DNA of 64,000 nucleotides from Limnobacter humi (GTDB taxonomy: Bacteria; Pseudomonadota; Gammaproteobacteria; Burkholderiales; Burkholderiaceae_B): positions 124,001-188,000 of the forward strand of contig NZ_JANIGO010000005.1 in the NCBI RefSeq assembly GCF_024518835.1, read 5' to 3'. A model generated the notes under the pieces. It saw only the letters and a program-made list of their open reading frames with translations, did not search any database and was not told where the DNA came from. A program made the translations under genes and the position numbers. This document shows positions 7,986 to 17,133 of the stretch, piece by piece. Position 1 is the stretch's first letter. Each line of letters opens with the position of its first letter.

Positions 7986-9239
7986 TTAACGCAGCAGGGA
8001 CAGTACGCCCGATGGGATCTGGTTGGCCTGGGCCAGCACAGAGGTACCAGCCTGCTGCAGAATCTGCGCACGGGTGAGGTTGGCAGTTTCCTTGGCAAAG
8101 TCGGCGTCGATGATGCGACCGCGGGCGGCGGACAGCGAGGTGCTGCTGGTGTCCAGGTTGGCCACCACAGAGTCCAGGCGGTTGATGCCGGCGCCGAGGA
8201 CGGAGCGCTGTTTGCTCACTTCGTTCAGGAAAGTGTCCAGCTTGGTGATGGCCGCGCGGGCTTTGGTGCCGTCGGAGCCATCGATGGCTGCGCCGGACAG
8301 GTAATTTGCATCAGTGAAGTTAGTGCCGTTGCTAACCAATTGGATGGACAATGCGCCGACTTTCACCGAGGTTGTTCCGCCTGTGGCCAATGTATTTGGA
8401 ACACCAAGCCCACCAGCACCGCTGAGCACAATGTTTCCGATATCGTTAGAACCCGCGCCAGTGTTGACGCCGGTGACTGCGTCACCAATTGTATTTCCGT
8501 TTCGATCTAAAAAATTGACTGTTGCTGTACCGTCACCAGTCCTCGTTGCTCTCAAATCTGCACGGCCATCGCCATCTAGGTCAAACGTAGAAGAGTCGCC
8601 ATCAGCAGCCAGAACTGCTGTTCCATCGACCACACCTCCGAGATTATTGGCTGTCGTGGATTTCAGATCATTCAGTGTAAGGGTTGTTGTATTGGCATCG
8701 TTCGGCGTTGTACTAGACGTCGTTGTGGAAAATGTGTTGAAGGCGCCCTCGATATCACCGAGTTTAACAATCAGGCTGTCTGTGCTGTTCGCGCCAATCT
8801 GCACATCCAAATCCAATGCAGTGGTTGTCAGAAGCTTGATGCCGTTGAAGTTGGTGTTCTGAATGATGCTGGAGACGTTGGATTTCAATGCATCATATTC
8901 TTCTGTCAACTGATCGCGATCTGCGGAGGTCAGTGTACCCGTCGATGCCTGAACAGCCAGTTCACGCATGCGTTGCAGGCTGTCAGTCACAGAGCCCAAT
9001 GCGCCTTCAGCCACTTCCAAGGACGAAATGCCATCATTGCTGTTGCGTTTGGCCACTTCGAAGCCACCAATTTGCGCGCGGAACTTTTCGGAAATGGCCA
9101 GGCCGGCTGCATCATCCTTGGCGCTGTTCACACGCAAGCCTGACGACAGGCGTGCAATGGCGGTGCTCAGTGCGGCACCGGATTTGCTCAGGTTGTTCTG
9201 TGCGAACAAGCTGGCGACGTTTGTATTAATTCCTGCCAT
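7986..9239 (-). CDS. fliC: Flagellin
   Basis: Structural subunit of the filament. The 417-residue protein has the conserved flagellin D0/D1 N-terminus (NTNVASLFAQNNLSKSG; RLSSGLRVNSAKDDAAGLAI) and C-terminus (ILQQAGTSVLAQANQIPSGVLSLLR). Between them lies a variable Thr/Asp/Gly-rich surface region (about 175-320). CGGGAGAG precedes the ATG at a good distance. A sigma-28-type promoter lies upstream and a strong terminator downstream, so it is transcribed on its own. Only one flagellin gene is in the window. Confidence 0.97.
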   Translation of the reverse strand: MAGINTNVASLFAQNNLSKSGAALSTAIARLSSGLRVNSAKDDAAGLAISEKFRAQIGGFEVAKRNSNDGISSLEVAEGALGSVTDSLQRMRELAVQASTGTLTSADRDQLTEEYDALKSNVSSIIQNTNFNGIKLLTTTALDLDVQIGANSTDSLIVKLGDIEGAFNTFSTTTSSTTPNDANTTTLTLNDLKSTTANNLGGVVDGTAVLAADGDSSTFDLDGDGRADLRATRTGDGTATVNFLDRNGNTIGDAVTGVNTGAGSNDIGNIVLSGAGGLGVPNTLATGGTTSVKVGALSIQLVSNGTNFTDANYLSGAAIDGSDGTKARAAITKLDTFLNEVSKQRSVLGAGINRLDSVVANLDTSSTSLSAARGRIIDADFAKETANLTRAQILQQAGTSVLAQANQIPSGVLSLLR

Positions 9240-9307
9240 GTTAACTCTCCCGTTGATCTGTCTGTTTGGCGTTGTTGTCGAGGGGTTTTCTCCCCCTTGT
9301 TACCCTG

Positions 9308-9334
9308 TTACGGGGGTAGGGCAACTGAACTTTA
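9308..9334 (-). promoter_or_regulatory. Sigma-28 (FliA)-type promoter of fliC
   Basis: On the minus strand TAAAGTTC (9334-9327) is followed after exactly 11 nt by CCCCGTAA (9315-9308), against the consensus TAAAGTTT-N11-GCCGATAA. The -35 matches 7 of 8 and the -10 matches 5 of 8. The distance to the fliC ATG (about 70 bp) is typical for a class III flagellar promoter. Confidence 0.75.
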
Positions 9335-9414
9335 TTTTTGTAGACAACCGGTGGAGTGGGTAGGCTCCCTGCGCCGTTGCTGGTGTTTTGGCGCAGGGGT
9401 TGGGTTGGAGCAGT

Positions 9415-10134
9415 TCAGGACACTTTGGTATTCAGCTTCCCAGCTTTCACAGTGAATCGCTCTGTGCCTTTTGGAATTTGCTCGCTCACATACCGGCCGA
9501 CCGTAATCGGATTGCCTTTCTTGGTGTGTACGGTGGCCGTCTCCAGTTTTACTTTCCGGGCTTTCGCATCGGTTGCTGTCATGCCAATCGAAATGTCGGC
9601 AGACCCGCGTTCATCCGCAACCTTTTCCGCCAACGCTTTTAATTTGCCGATGGCTTGGTCGTATTCGGGCAGCTCTTTGGTTGAAATGGGCAAATCCAAA
9701 CTCACCGAGTCAAAAGCCTTCACGGATTTTTTCTCTTTGGTTTTGGGGTCTTCCGCCACAACATCCACAGTTTTCACGGCAGACATTTTGGGTTGTTGAT
9801 TGGCAGGCAGCGCAGCGTAGGCTTGCACAGCCTCACGCTGTGCTGCCTCAGCCGCATCAATTTCCGCTTGGCGTGCCTTTTCATAACCAGCCAAACCACC
9901 GAGCAGTGCGCCTGCAGCGCAACCCACTTTGGCATCCTTGCCCATCAGTTCAGCAAGAATGGCTCCGCCCAGGCAACCCAGGGTTGCGCCGGCCGCTGCT
10001 GCTTCGGTTTTTGAAGCGGGTGCTGTTGCTGTGGTTGATCCATCGGGATTGCTGTTGGTTCCCGGTGCTGCGCAGGAAACCAACAACAACGACGTGGCCA
10101 ATGCCATGGCCGATTTACAAAAGTTAACTGTCAT
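9415..10134 (-). CDS. Lipoprotein with glycine-zipper segment
   Basis: 239 residues. The ATG at 10134 gives a clean lipoprotein signal peptide ending LLLVSC with Cys21 as lipidation site; an upstream in-frame start would bury it. A Thr/Ala-rich linker is followed by a glycine-zipper stretch (about residues 46-84, GATLGCLGGAI and GCAAGALLGGLAGY). A soluble domain follows that resembles the alpha/beta layout of OmpA-like or BON-type envelope domains, without a clear match. It lies 28 bp downstream of the DUF805 gene on the same strand, so the two are probably cotranscribed. Function unknown. Confidence 0.75.
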   Translation of the reverse strand: MTVNFCKSAMALATSLLLVSCAAPGTNSNPDGSTTATAPASKTEAAAAGATLGCLGGAILAELMGKDAKVGCAAGALLGGLAGYEKARQAEIDAAEAAQREAVQAYAALPANQQPKMSAVKTVDVVAEDPKTKEKKSVKAFDSVSLDLPISTKELPEYDQAIGKLKALAEKVADERGSADISIGMTATDAKARKVKLETATVHTKKGNPITVGRYVSEQIPKGTERFTVKAGKLNTKVS

Positions 10135-10162
10135 ACGAATCTCAAATAAGTAAACAATGGTG

Positions 10163-10891
10163 TTATTGGCGCAGCAAATCATCCAGACTGCGGTTCGCTT
10201 GTTTCAATTTGGCTTTGTCTTGCTGGCTTGGCGTGTTGGTTTTGGGTGCTGTTGTGTTAGCCGTGGTCACCGCTGCACGGCTTGGTTTTGAAGCCGGCAG
10301 CTGAGCTGGCTCAGCCTGTTCAACAACCGGTGCCGTGGTTTTGTTGCCCAGGCCGATATTCATCACCAAGGCAATCAGCAGCACAATGGCCACTGCGCCG
10401 CCCATTATCAGTTTGGGGTTCACCGGTTTGCTGGGCACAGTTTCAATGACGGGCACCGGGGCAGGTGCTTCCACAGCAGGTGTGACGCTGGTGTGGGTTG
10501 GCACGGTTTCTGGTGCAAGGGTTGCAGGTGCGGGTGTTGCTTGTGTTGCTGGTGCTGACACCACAGGGCGATCACCGCCGTAAATGCAAAGGAATAGCCA
10601 CATCAATGGCCCGAACAACAGAAACAGCACCACCAACACAGGATGTAGCCCAGCATCACGACACCGTTTGATCGACAGTGCAATCGATGCCCACAGCAGT
10701 GAGCCGTACATCAAAAACCCCAGCAAAAATGAAAAACCAAGACCGCCAAACGAACCTTTCACGGCGCCTGCAACAGCGCCTGCAAACACCATGAAATAAA
10801 TGGCCATCACAACGAGGTAATAGCTGAGTGTGGCAACCAGGTAACGTGAGCGGCTGACGGTGCCGCTGAATGAAAATAAGGTGTTGAACAT
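10163..10891 (-). CDS. DUF805 family inner-membrane protein
   Basis: 242 residues. The first 115 hold three hydrophobic segments (about 20-43, 50-70, 83-105) and the family landmarks FSGTVSRSRY and SIKRCRDAGLHP, which define DUF805. A Pro/Ala/Thr-rich linker (120-165), a further membrane helix (about 170-187, LIMGGAVAIVLLIALVMNIGL) and a basic tail follow; this C-terminal extension is not part of the basic family. Function of DUF805 is not known. It diverges from the subtilase gene and precedes the glycine-zipper lipoprotein. Confidence 0.85.
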   Translation of the reverse strand: MFNTLFSFSGTVSRSRYLVATLSYYLVVMAIYFMVFAGAVAGAVKGSFGGLGFSFLLGFLMYGSLLWASIALSIKRCRDAGLHPVLVVLFLLFGPLMWLFLCIYGGDRPVVSAPATQATPAPATLAPETVPTHTSVTPAVEAPAPVPVIETVPSKPVNPKLIMGGAVAIVLLIALVMNIGLGNKTTAPVVEQAEPAQLPASKPSRAAVTTANTTAPKTNTPSQQDKAKLKQANRSLDDLLRQ

Positions 10892-11063
10892 AGAATAGAG
10901 CCAGAAAAAAGGTCAATAAAAAAGCGTTGCACGCACTGCGATACAAACGCTTTGCAGACTAAGTCATAAACAAAAATGCCGAAATCGGAAATGTGATAGT
11001 GCAAAAGTTTCTGGTATTCAAAAGTTGTCACTCAATTCTGGTATTTCAGTGAAAGAACGAAGC

Positions 11064-11078
11064 CCACAGAATCTGTGG
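11064..11078. promoter_or_regulatory. 15-bp palindrome before the subtilase gene
   Basis: CCACAGA-A-TCTGTGG is a perfect inverted repeat ending 28 bp before the ATG at 11107, in an otherwise AT-rich 215-bp divergent region. It could be an operator or a short leader hairpin. No Shine-Dalgarno is evident between it and the start codon. Confidence 0.4.
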
Positions 11079-11106
11079 TTCTAAAAATCACAACAATTCG
11101 TCAACA

Positions 11107-13239
11107 ATGATTCACCTTTCTTTCGGCAAATTTGCAGTGGCCGCACTGTCTGCAATTCTGGTTGTTCAAGTGGCTGTTGGTTCAACCACGGCATTCCAAA
11201 AAAAATCGGGTGGTACCTCCCTTGCAGTGCCCCAACCGGAAAGCCTGACAGCCGATGAACGTGTCGTATTCATTGAGATGGCACCCGTGGCCGGTGCAAC
11301 AGCACAAGCCAGCGTGGTGCGCGCCAACGTCGAGCAGTTGTTGGACACACTTCGGCTTCAAGCCGTTGTGGGTGGTCGGCTTTTGCAACGGTTTTGGTTG
11401 GTTCAATTGCCCACTGTGAATACGCGGGCCGAGTTACAGTCGGCGGTGGAACGCCTGCGCAACATGCCGGGTGTGGTGTCCGTTTCTGAGAACCGCCGGT
11501 ACAGCCTGCACCAGTTTAACGACCCGGGTTACACACCCCAGTTTGCGTTGTACACCGGCGCCAGCGAATCCACCAGCAACGTGTACAACAGCCAGTTTGT
11601 TCGTGTGATGGAACGCACTGCCAAACAAACAGACCGCAGCGTGCGCGTGGCGGTGTTGGATTCCGGTGTGGTGGCCAATGGTGATTTGGCGGGTCAGTTC
11701 GACGTACAGGCCAACTTTGTAGAGGGGGTGCCACTGGACACGCAGGCTGGGCGCTTGAATTACAACGCCGCCTTGTTTCCCAATGCCAGCGAGCCCGCCA
11801 ACTCAGGACCCAATGGCATCGAGCCGTTCTACCATGGCAGCAAGGTGCAATCGCTCATCAACGCCAGTCGAAACACGGTGGGTGTTGCCGGTATCAACCC
11901 CGATTTCAAGGTGTCCCAAATCCGGGTGCTGTCTGACACCGGTGGCAACAGCCTCGCGGTGATGCTGGGCTTGGTGTGGTCCGTCGATTTGTATGAGCGA
12001 TTTGTTCAGGAAGACCGGCAAGACACACAACACGATTTTTTTCCGGTGTTGCCAGCCAATGCCAAACCAGCCGACGTCATCAACCTCTCACTCGGCGGTC
12101 AGGGCACCTGTACCCAGTTTGAACAAGCCGCCATCGACTTTGTGAACAACAACACCCAAGCGCTGATTGTGGCAGCCGCCGGGAACGATGGTTTATACGG
12201 CTCAACCAGGGTGCCCAGCTCGCCAGCCAATTGCAATGGTGTTATTTCCGTCGGCGCAGCCACCACCAGCTATGGCAGCGCCACCTACAGCAACGTGAGT
12301 CCGGCGTTGATCACTGCCACATTGGGCGGCGAAGGTGCGCGCGCAAACCTGCTGCCAGTGACCGACCCCAGCATCAATGCCAACAGCAGTGGTTTTTCCT
12401 ACGCGACCGGTACCAGTTTTTCAACACCGCTGGTGTCTGCCGTGTTGGCCAGTGCCGTCAAAATTGGCTTGTTACAAAGCATGAGCAATCGACAAGCCAT
12501 CATCAATGCCTTGAAGAGCACGGGGTACGAATACCAAGATCAGCGAGATTTTTGTGGTGCCAACACCCAACCCAGCAACAACATGCGCCCCTGTGGCACC
12601 ATTTTGAACACCGTGGAGTTTTTGAAGACAGTGACCGGTGAGGATTTGCTGGCTCAAGCTGCACCTGTGGCCCCGTCGCCTGGCTCATCGAATGCGCCAC
12701 CGCCGCCTTCAACGGTTGAACCGGATCAACCCTCGGTGACAGCGCCCGATGCCGGGTCAGAGGCTGGTGGGCAAAACCCACCAGAATCACGCAGTGTGCA
12801 GTTCACCGGTACAGTGGACAATGTCGACCCATTGTCTGTTCAAATGACAGCCAATGACAGTGCTGTGGCTGCCAATACGTACGCAGTGTCTTACAGCCCC
12901 GACAGCAAGTCCTTTTTGGTCACCGTGTCGGTGCCAGGTGCCTACACGTTGCGGTTCCAGGCTGACCGGGCCGTTCAAAGCCAAAACTATCAACCTGCAG
13001 CAGCAGGACAGTCCACTTTTGTGTCCAATATCACGCTGGACCCAAACACGCGAAACATCGCCGTGAGTGACCCAACGCTACAGCCCAGTGGTAGCCAGGC
13101 AGCAGCCCCTGCACCCTCTTCATCGGGTGGTGGCGGTGGTGGTGCCTTGCGGTTTGCCGAGTGCTTGGTGTTGCTGTTGGGGCTGTGGGGTGTTCGGCGC
13201 GCCCGTGTTGGGCGCTCATCGCCTTGTTCTGGATGTTGA
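11107..13239 (+). CDS. Secreted S8 family serine protease (subtilase) with GlyGly-CTERM-like tail
   Basis: 710-residue exported protease. After a signal peptide (about 1-26) and an inhibitor-like propeptide (about 50-145), the S8 domain (150-510) shows the triad Asp185 (VAVLDSGV), His243 (FYHGSKV) and Ser437 (GTSFSTP), plus the oxyanion Asn in AAAGNDG. A C-terminal beta domain (570-670) is followed by six glycines, a hydrophobic stretch (AECLVLLLGLWGV) and RRAR. That tail matches the GlyGly-CTERM type handled by rhombosortase, which would place the enzyme transiently in the membrane before release. No rhombosortase gene was seen in the window. Confidence 0.9.
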   Translation: MIHLSFGKFAVAALSAILVVQVAVGSTTAFQKKSGGTSLAVPQPESLTADERVVFIEMAPVAGATAQASVVRANVEQLLDTLRLQAVVGGRLLQRFWLVQLPTVNTRAELQSAVERLRNMPGVVSVSENRRYSLHQFNDPGYTPQFALYTGASESTSNVYNSQFVRVMERTAKQTDRSVRVAVLDSGVVANGDLAGQFDVQANFVEGVPLDTQAGRLNYNAALFPNASEPANSGPNGIEPFYHGSKVQSLINASRNTVGVAGINPDFKVSQIRVLSDTGGNSLAVMLGLVWSVDLYERFVQEDRQDTQHDFFPVLPANAKPADVINLSLGGQGTCTQFEQAAIDFVNNNTQALIVAAAGNDGLYGSTRVPSSPANCNGVISVGAATTSYGSATYSNVSPALITATLGGEGARANLLPVTDPSINANSSGFSYATGTSFSTPLVSAVLASAVKIGLLQSMSNRQAIINALKSTGYEYQDQRDFCGANTQPSNNMRPCGTILNTVEFLKTVTGEDLLAQAAPVAPSPGSSNAPPPPSTVEPDQPSVTAPDAGSEAGGQNPPESRSVQFTGTVDNVDPLSVQMTANDSAVAANTYAVSYSPDSKSFLVTVSVPGAYTLRFQADRAVQSQNYQPAAAGQSTFVSNITLDPNTRNIAVSDPTLQPSGSQAAAPAPSSSGGGGGGALRFAECLVLLLGLWGVRRARVGRSSPCSGC

Positions 13240-13240
13240 C

Positions 13241-13495
13241 TCACCGCAACGGCGGGTACTCCCGCTTGCAGCTTTCAAATTCCACCAGTTGCATGCCCGG
13301 CAGTTGAAGCCGCAGGTCGTCTTTCACCTTGGCCATGGCCGACAACAGGGTGCGTTCCAGCACCCGGCACGTCACCCGGGCCATGCCCGAGTCGGCATCG
13401 CCTGCCTGTTCAATTTCCAGTGTGTAGGCAGGGTCCAGGGGGCGGATCTGCTGGGTGTCGCCTTTCAATCGCACCCTTAATAGGTAAGTCAGCAT
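13241..13495 (-). CDS. Small hypothetical protein
   Basis: 84 residues starting MLTYLLRVRLKGD, no family recognised, no signal or membrane segment. Composition is balanced, with two cysteines (residues about 44 and 76). It converges with the subtilase gene, the stops only 1 bp apart. I keep it because its frame is open from a good ATG to the exact end of the neighbour and its codon use is like the surrounding genes. Expression evidence would be needed to be sure it is real. Confidence 0.55.
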   Translation of the reverse strand: MLTYLLRVRLKGDTQQIRPLDPAYTLEIEQAGDADSGMARVTCRVLERTLLSAMAKVKDDLRLQLPGMQLVEFESCKREYPPLR

Positions 13496-13873
13496 GGGTG
13501 GTAACGGGGTTCAAACAACCTCGTTGTATACCAATCCAGCGCACACAACAATCCGTAAAGTTTGGTGCAGCAAGGCGATTGTCCGCATTGCGCATGGGTT
13601 AAAAGCGTTCAGTGGTGTCATGTGTCGGGTAGGCGAGGCTGCCGCCAATCTGACACACTATTTTTGACCTGAAAGTCGCATCCTGCTGTATTCTTTAAAT
13701 CAACAATTAAAAATATTTAATCTTTTGCCATGCTGAGTTTAATCACTGTCCACGCGCTCTCATAGCCTCGGTTTGCCGGGCTGTGCGGGGGTGTTTTTTT
13801 CCGGATGTTGTTGTATGTGGTACCCAGCGCCAGTGTTGTTGAAAGCCAATGTCCCATTACTGTGGAGCCAGTC
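13496..13873. other. Gene-free stretch upstream of the double phosphatase gene
   Basis: 378 bp without a convincing gene. The part at 13680-13735 is markedly AT-rich. A sigma-70-like pair can be drawn (TTGACC at 13664-13669, TGTATT at 13687-13692, spacer 17). The segment 13556-13581 resembles a sigma-28 promoter (separate entry). This is the probable control region of the receiver-phosphatase gene. Confidence 0.5.
13556..13581 (+). promoter_or_regulatory. Possible sigma-28-type promoter
   Basis: TAAAGTTT (13556-13563) is an exact match to the sigma-28 -35 octamer. GGCGATTG follows after 10 nt (5 of 8 against GCCGATAA, spacer one short). It points to the receiver-phosphatase gene about 290 bp away, so the leader would be long. 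Confidence 0.3.
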
Positions 13874-16498
13874 GTGAATTCGAAGCATGCTGTGCTGTTG
13901 GTGGGTCACCCAGATGACCAGTTGAGCTAGTTAAGCACCCATTGTCACGCCTTGGGCTTGCACCCGGTGCCCGTCGAGTCGTATGGCAAGGCCTTGGGTT
14001 TGGTTCAAAGCGGTGTGTCCCATTTGTTGATTGGTCATTGCCCGCCCCATTCAAGCGAAGCCTTCCAGTTTGCCGAGCAGGCCCGTCAGCTCAAGCTGCC
14101 CCGTTACACCTACATGATCCTCACCGTTCATGAAGATGATGACGCCGTGCGCCAGCAGGCGCTCACCCACCATGTGGATGACGTGCTGCCCTTGCCGTTG
14201 CAAAGTGTATCCCTGCGTTTAAGCCTGCTGAGCGCCCGCCGCGTGTTGGGCTTGAACAAAGAGTTACTGGCCATCAACGACGAACTGCCCCAAGTCCGCA
14301 AGGCGCTGGACAAGGAGCTGTTCATCCTTCGGCAACTGCAATTGGCCATGATGCCGGCCCATGGTCAAAAGGTGGACCAAGCGTCGGTGTACATGTATTC
14401 CAAACCATATTCGGTGGTCTCTGGTGACCAGTGTGGTGTCTTCTCGGTCGATGAAGACACCTGGGGTTTTTACATGGTCGACGTGGTTGGCCACGGCATT
14501 CCCGCCGCCATTCGGGCATTGGGCTTTGCACGGTTATTCAGCCTGGAGCCACATCAAAGCGCCTTGTTTCATGAACGTGAACATGAACACCAGGCGCCCC
14601 GCCTGAGAACACCCGGTGAAGTGCTGTCGGTGCTCAACATGGCCTACCAAACCACCGATGAAGACCATGCTTACCTGTGCGCCATGTATGGTCTGTTCAA
14701 GCCTGCCAGCGGCACACTCAGCATCAGCCTGGCCGGTATGCCCAGGCCTTGGGTTCTTCATCAGGACGGTGGGGTGAGCTCAATCGGTGAGCCTGACATG
14801 CCATTGGGTCTGTTTCCCGACCATCAATACACCACCCAATCGCTCACCTTACTGCCCACCGATCAATTGTTGATGGCTTCAGATGGCTTGGCCGATGTGT
14901 TTCGCGCTGGTGATGAACATGAACTGTTGGGCATGGAAAATCTGGATGCCTGGATACGCCAGTACCCCGGGCGCCACTTGCGCACGCTCATCCAGAATGC
15001 CCTGTTTTACCTGCAGGCCTGGGCTGAAAAACCAACCCATCAACTGTTCTCGGATGATGTCACCATCCTGGGCATTGACCTGTATTCGCAGAACACCCAA
15101 CTGGTGTCGGTGGACGTGTTGTCGGATGCTGGTCAGAACACACCGGCTGACGCACCGCAGGCCACTGCGGGTGGAGCCAGTCTCGCTGGCGTCAACCCGG
15201 CGCCCAGCCTGTTCAACCCCACCTACAGCAAAGCCTTGGTGGTGTTCGACTCCGACGACTTGTTCGAGGCTTTGGCTGCGCAGCTTCGCGAATGCGGGGT
15301 TGCTGTGCAGCGCGTGCGTTCCAACTATTTCATGCGGGTTGGTGACCCCATTCTTCGCGGTGTGGACATGGTGGCCATTGAATGCGCCGATGGAACCCTC
15401 AAGGGCTCCAAGTGGACGCAGTTGGCACGTGAGTTCATACCCGACCGCTGGGTGTTTGTCATGGCTTGCCAAGGGCCCGGTGAATTCCGCCAGGCCAGCG
15501 ACTTGATCCACCTGGGTGCGGATACCTTCTTGCAATTGCCGTGCAGCCAGCGAGAACTTCGCTTCGTCCTTCAAAAAAGTGCATGGCATATTCAGTTGCT
15601 GAAGTCGCTGCCCGAGCAGAGAAAGCAATTGTTGCAATTGCGTGAAGAAATTGATCAGGACATGCAGAAGGTGGCACGCATGCAGCGCAACACCTTGCCC
15701 AAACCCATGGCTCAGCTCCACAACCTTCAGATGGACTGGGTGTACAAGCCAGCCGGGTATGTGTCCGGCGACTTCATTGGGGTGTTCAAAATTTCAAAAT
15801 CGGTGGTGGGGTTTTTTAACCTCGATGTAACCGAGCAGGGTGTGCTGGCTGCCGTGAAAGGTTGGTCGTTGGCCAGGTTGCTCACCGGGCTTTACCGGGA
15901 CTCCACCTCCGCAGAATCCACCACGGTAGACCCCTTAAGTGGCTTGGGCCCGATACGTTCGCCATCGGAGGTGTTGCGCTTGTTGAATGCCACCGTGATG
16001 GGTTTTCCGGCTGCATACCGATTCAACTGCTCCATGGTGTATGGCTCTCTAGACTGCGAAACCGGACAGGGGGTACTCAGCAATGCCGGGCATCCGGACT
16101 GTGTGATTGTTCGTCAGGATGGATACTCCAAGATGGTGGGCAGTTGTGGGCCACGCATTGGCGAGAATGAGTCTGAAACCTTCACCGATGCACACTTCAC
16201 GCTCCAGGCGAATGAGCAGTTGCTGATGTTCTCGGATGGGTTGTCGAAAACCCTGTTCGAGAATGATTTCCCCATGCTGCAGGCGGGCAAAACACAACGC
16301 CTGTTGGCCGAGTTGTACGCCCAAACGCAGGCCCAGCTCAGCGAGCAGATTGAACAACGGTTGAACAACATCAAGCCGACCATTGCCCGTGACATTTCCA
16401 TGCTCTCGATTGGCTTGAGCAGCATTCCGGCCCAGTGTTCGCCTGCTGCACCAGTGCCCGCTCAGCAGGCGAAACCCTTGCCTTCGCCCAGGGTTTAG
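13874..16498 (+). CDS. Tandem (pseudo-receiver + SpoIIE-type PP2C phosphatase) x2 protein, interrupted by an in-frame TAG
   Basis: Two copies of the same two-domain unit lie in one frame. Numbered from codon 13952, receiver 1 spans up to residue 100, PP2C 1 about 125-380, receiver 2 about 425-550 and PP2C 2 about 555-830. PP2C 1 keeps its metal aspartates: SGD (159), DVVGHG (177), SDG (311) and SDDVT (369). PP2C 2 keeps SGDF and SDG but has DVTEQG for DVxGHG and RDIS for DDVT, so it may be weak or dead. Both receivers lack the phospho-Asp and the Lys (IGHCP/LPLP; IECAD/LQLP). The natural start appears to be GTG 13874 (GGAG 7 nt before), giving VNSKHAVLLVGHPDDQLS, then TAG at 13928, then the rest of receiver 1 in frame. 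Likely role: partner-switching or stress/motility signalling. Confidence 0.75.
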
Positions 16499-17007
16499 TC
16501 TTTGAATACCGACAGTCGGGTTAAATCCTCGATGACTTTTTTTCCGCTGGCGGTCAGTTGAAGTTCGGTGTGTTCGTCGCCGCTGCCCAGCAATTGCAGC
16601 AAGCCATGCGCTGGAATGGTGAGGGCATGGGTGTCGCCGCGGTCGGCGTTTTTGCCGCTGCGCACCGGCTTCATGGCAAAGCCCAGTTCAAGGGCAACCC
16701 GCGCGGCTGCATCGCCTTTCAAGCCCAAAATGGTTTGCCATTGGGCATGGGTGGTTGTTTTCCCTTCCGACTGCCGTTGTGCCACCAGCAGCATCACCAT
16801 GGCCGATTCAAACCCAAGCTCGGGTAAACCTTTGCGGCGGAAAAAGCCGAGCAACCCCATCACCTGAAACAGCTTGGTCTGGTCCCGCTCATTGAATTCA
16901 TCGAAATACCGGTACCTGGACCGCAAGCCCGAGATGCGTTGATCCGCGGCCAACTGTTCATTGGATTCCGGTGTACCAAAGGTGCTCAGTGTGTTCATGC
17001 TCGACAT
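16495..17007 (-). CDS. Hypothetical cytoplasmic protein
   Basis: 170 residues, no family recognised and no export signal. The N-terminal half has an aromatic/charged patch (RSRYRYFDEFNERDQTKLFQVMGLLGFF). The C-terminal third reads like a small winged-helix module (HALTIPAHGLLQLL, then TELQLTASGKKVIEDLTRL), which is suggestive of a regulator but not diagnostic. The stop overlaps that of the convergent phosphatase gene by 4 bp. The start could also be the ATG at 16998. It diverges from the flg operon over about 125 bp. Confidence 0.65.
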   Translation of the reverse strand: MSSMNTLSTFGTPESNEQLAADQRISGLRSRYRYFDEFNERDQTKLFQVMGLLGFFRRKGLPELGFESAMVMLLVAQRQSEGKTTTHAQWQTILGLKGDAAARVALELGFAMKPVRSGKNADRGDTHALTIPAHGLLQLLGSGDEHTELQLTASGKKVIEDLTRLSVFKD

Positions 17008-17133
17008 TCAAATGCCCTGTTTTTCGGGGATTTCGTTTGTGTCATTTCTTCTCAAACACTTTACGCTGAACTTCACATTGCACAAGAATTGAAATCAGCC
17101 TGAATGGGCCGATATCGGGTGAAGGAAGGGCAC

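Noticed and set aside
13952-13954. TTG as the genuine start of the receiver-phosphatase gene
   Set aside because: No ribosome site precedes it and it would cut the first receiver in the middle of helix 1, whose missing half is encoded in frame just upstream of the TAG.
17108-17115. GCCGATAT as a sigma-28 -10 element before the flg operon
   Set aside because: The matching -35 is poor (TTGAAATC) and transcription would start inside the ribosome site of the ATG at 17134.
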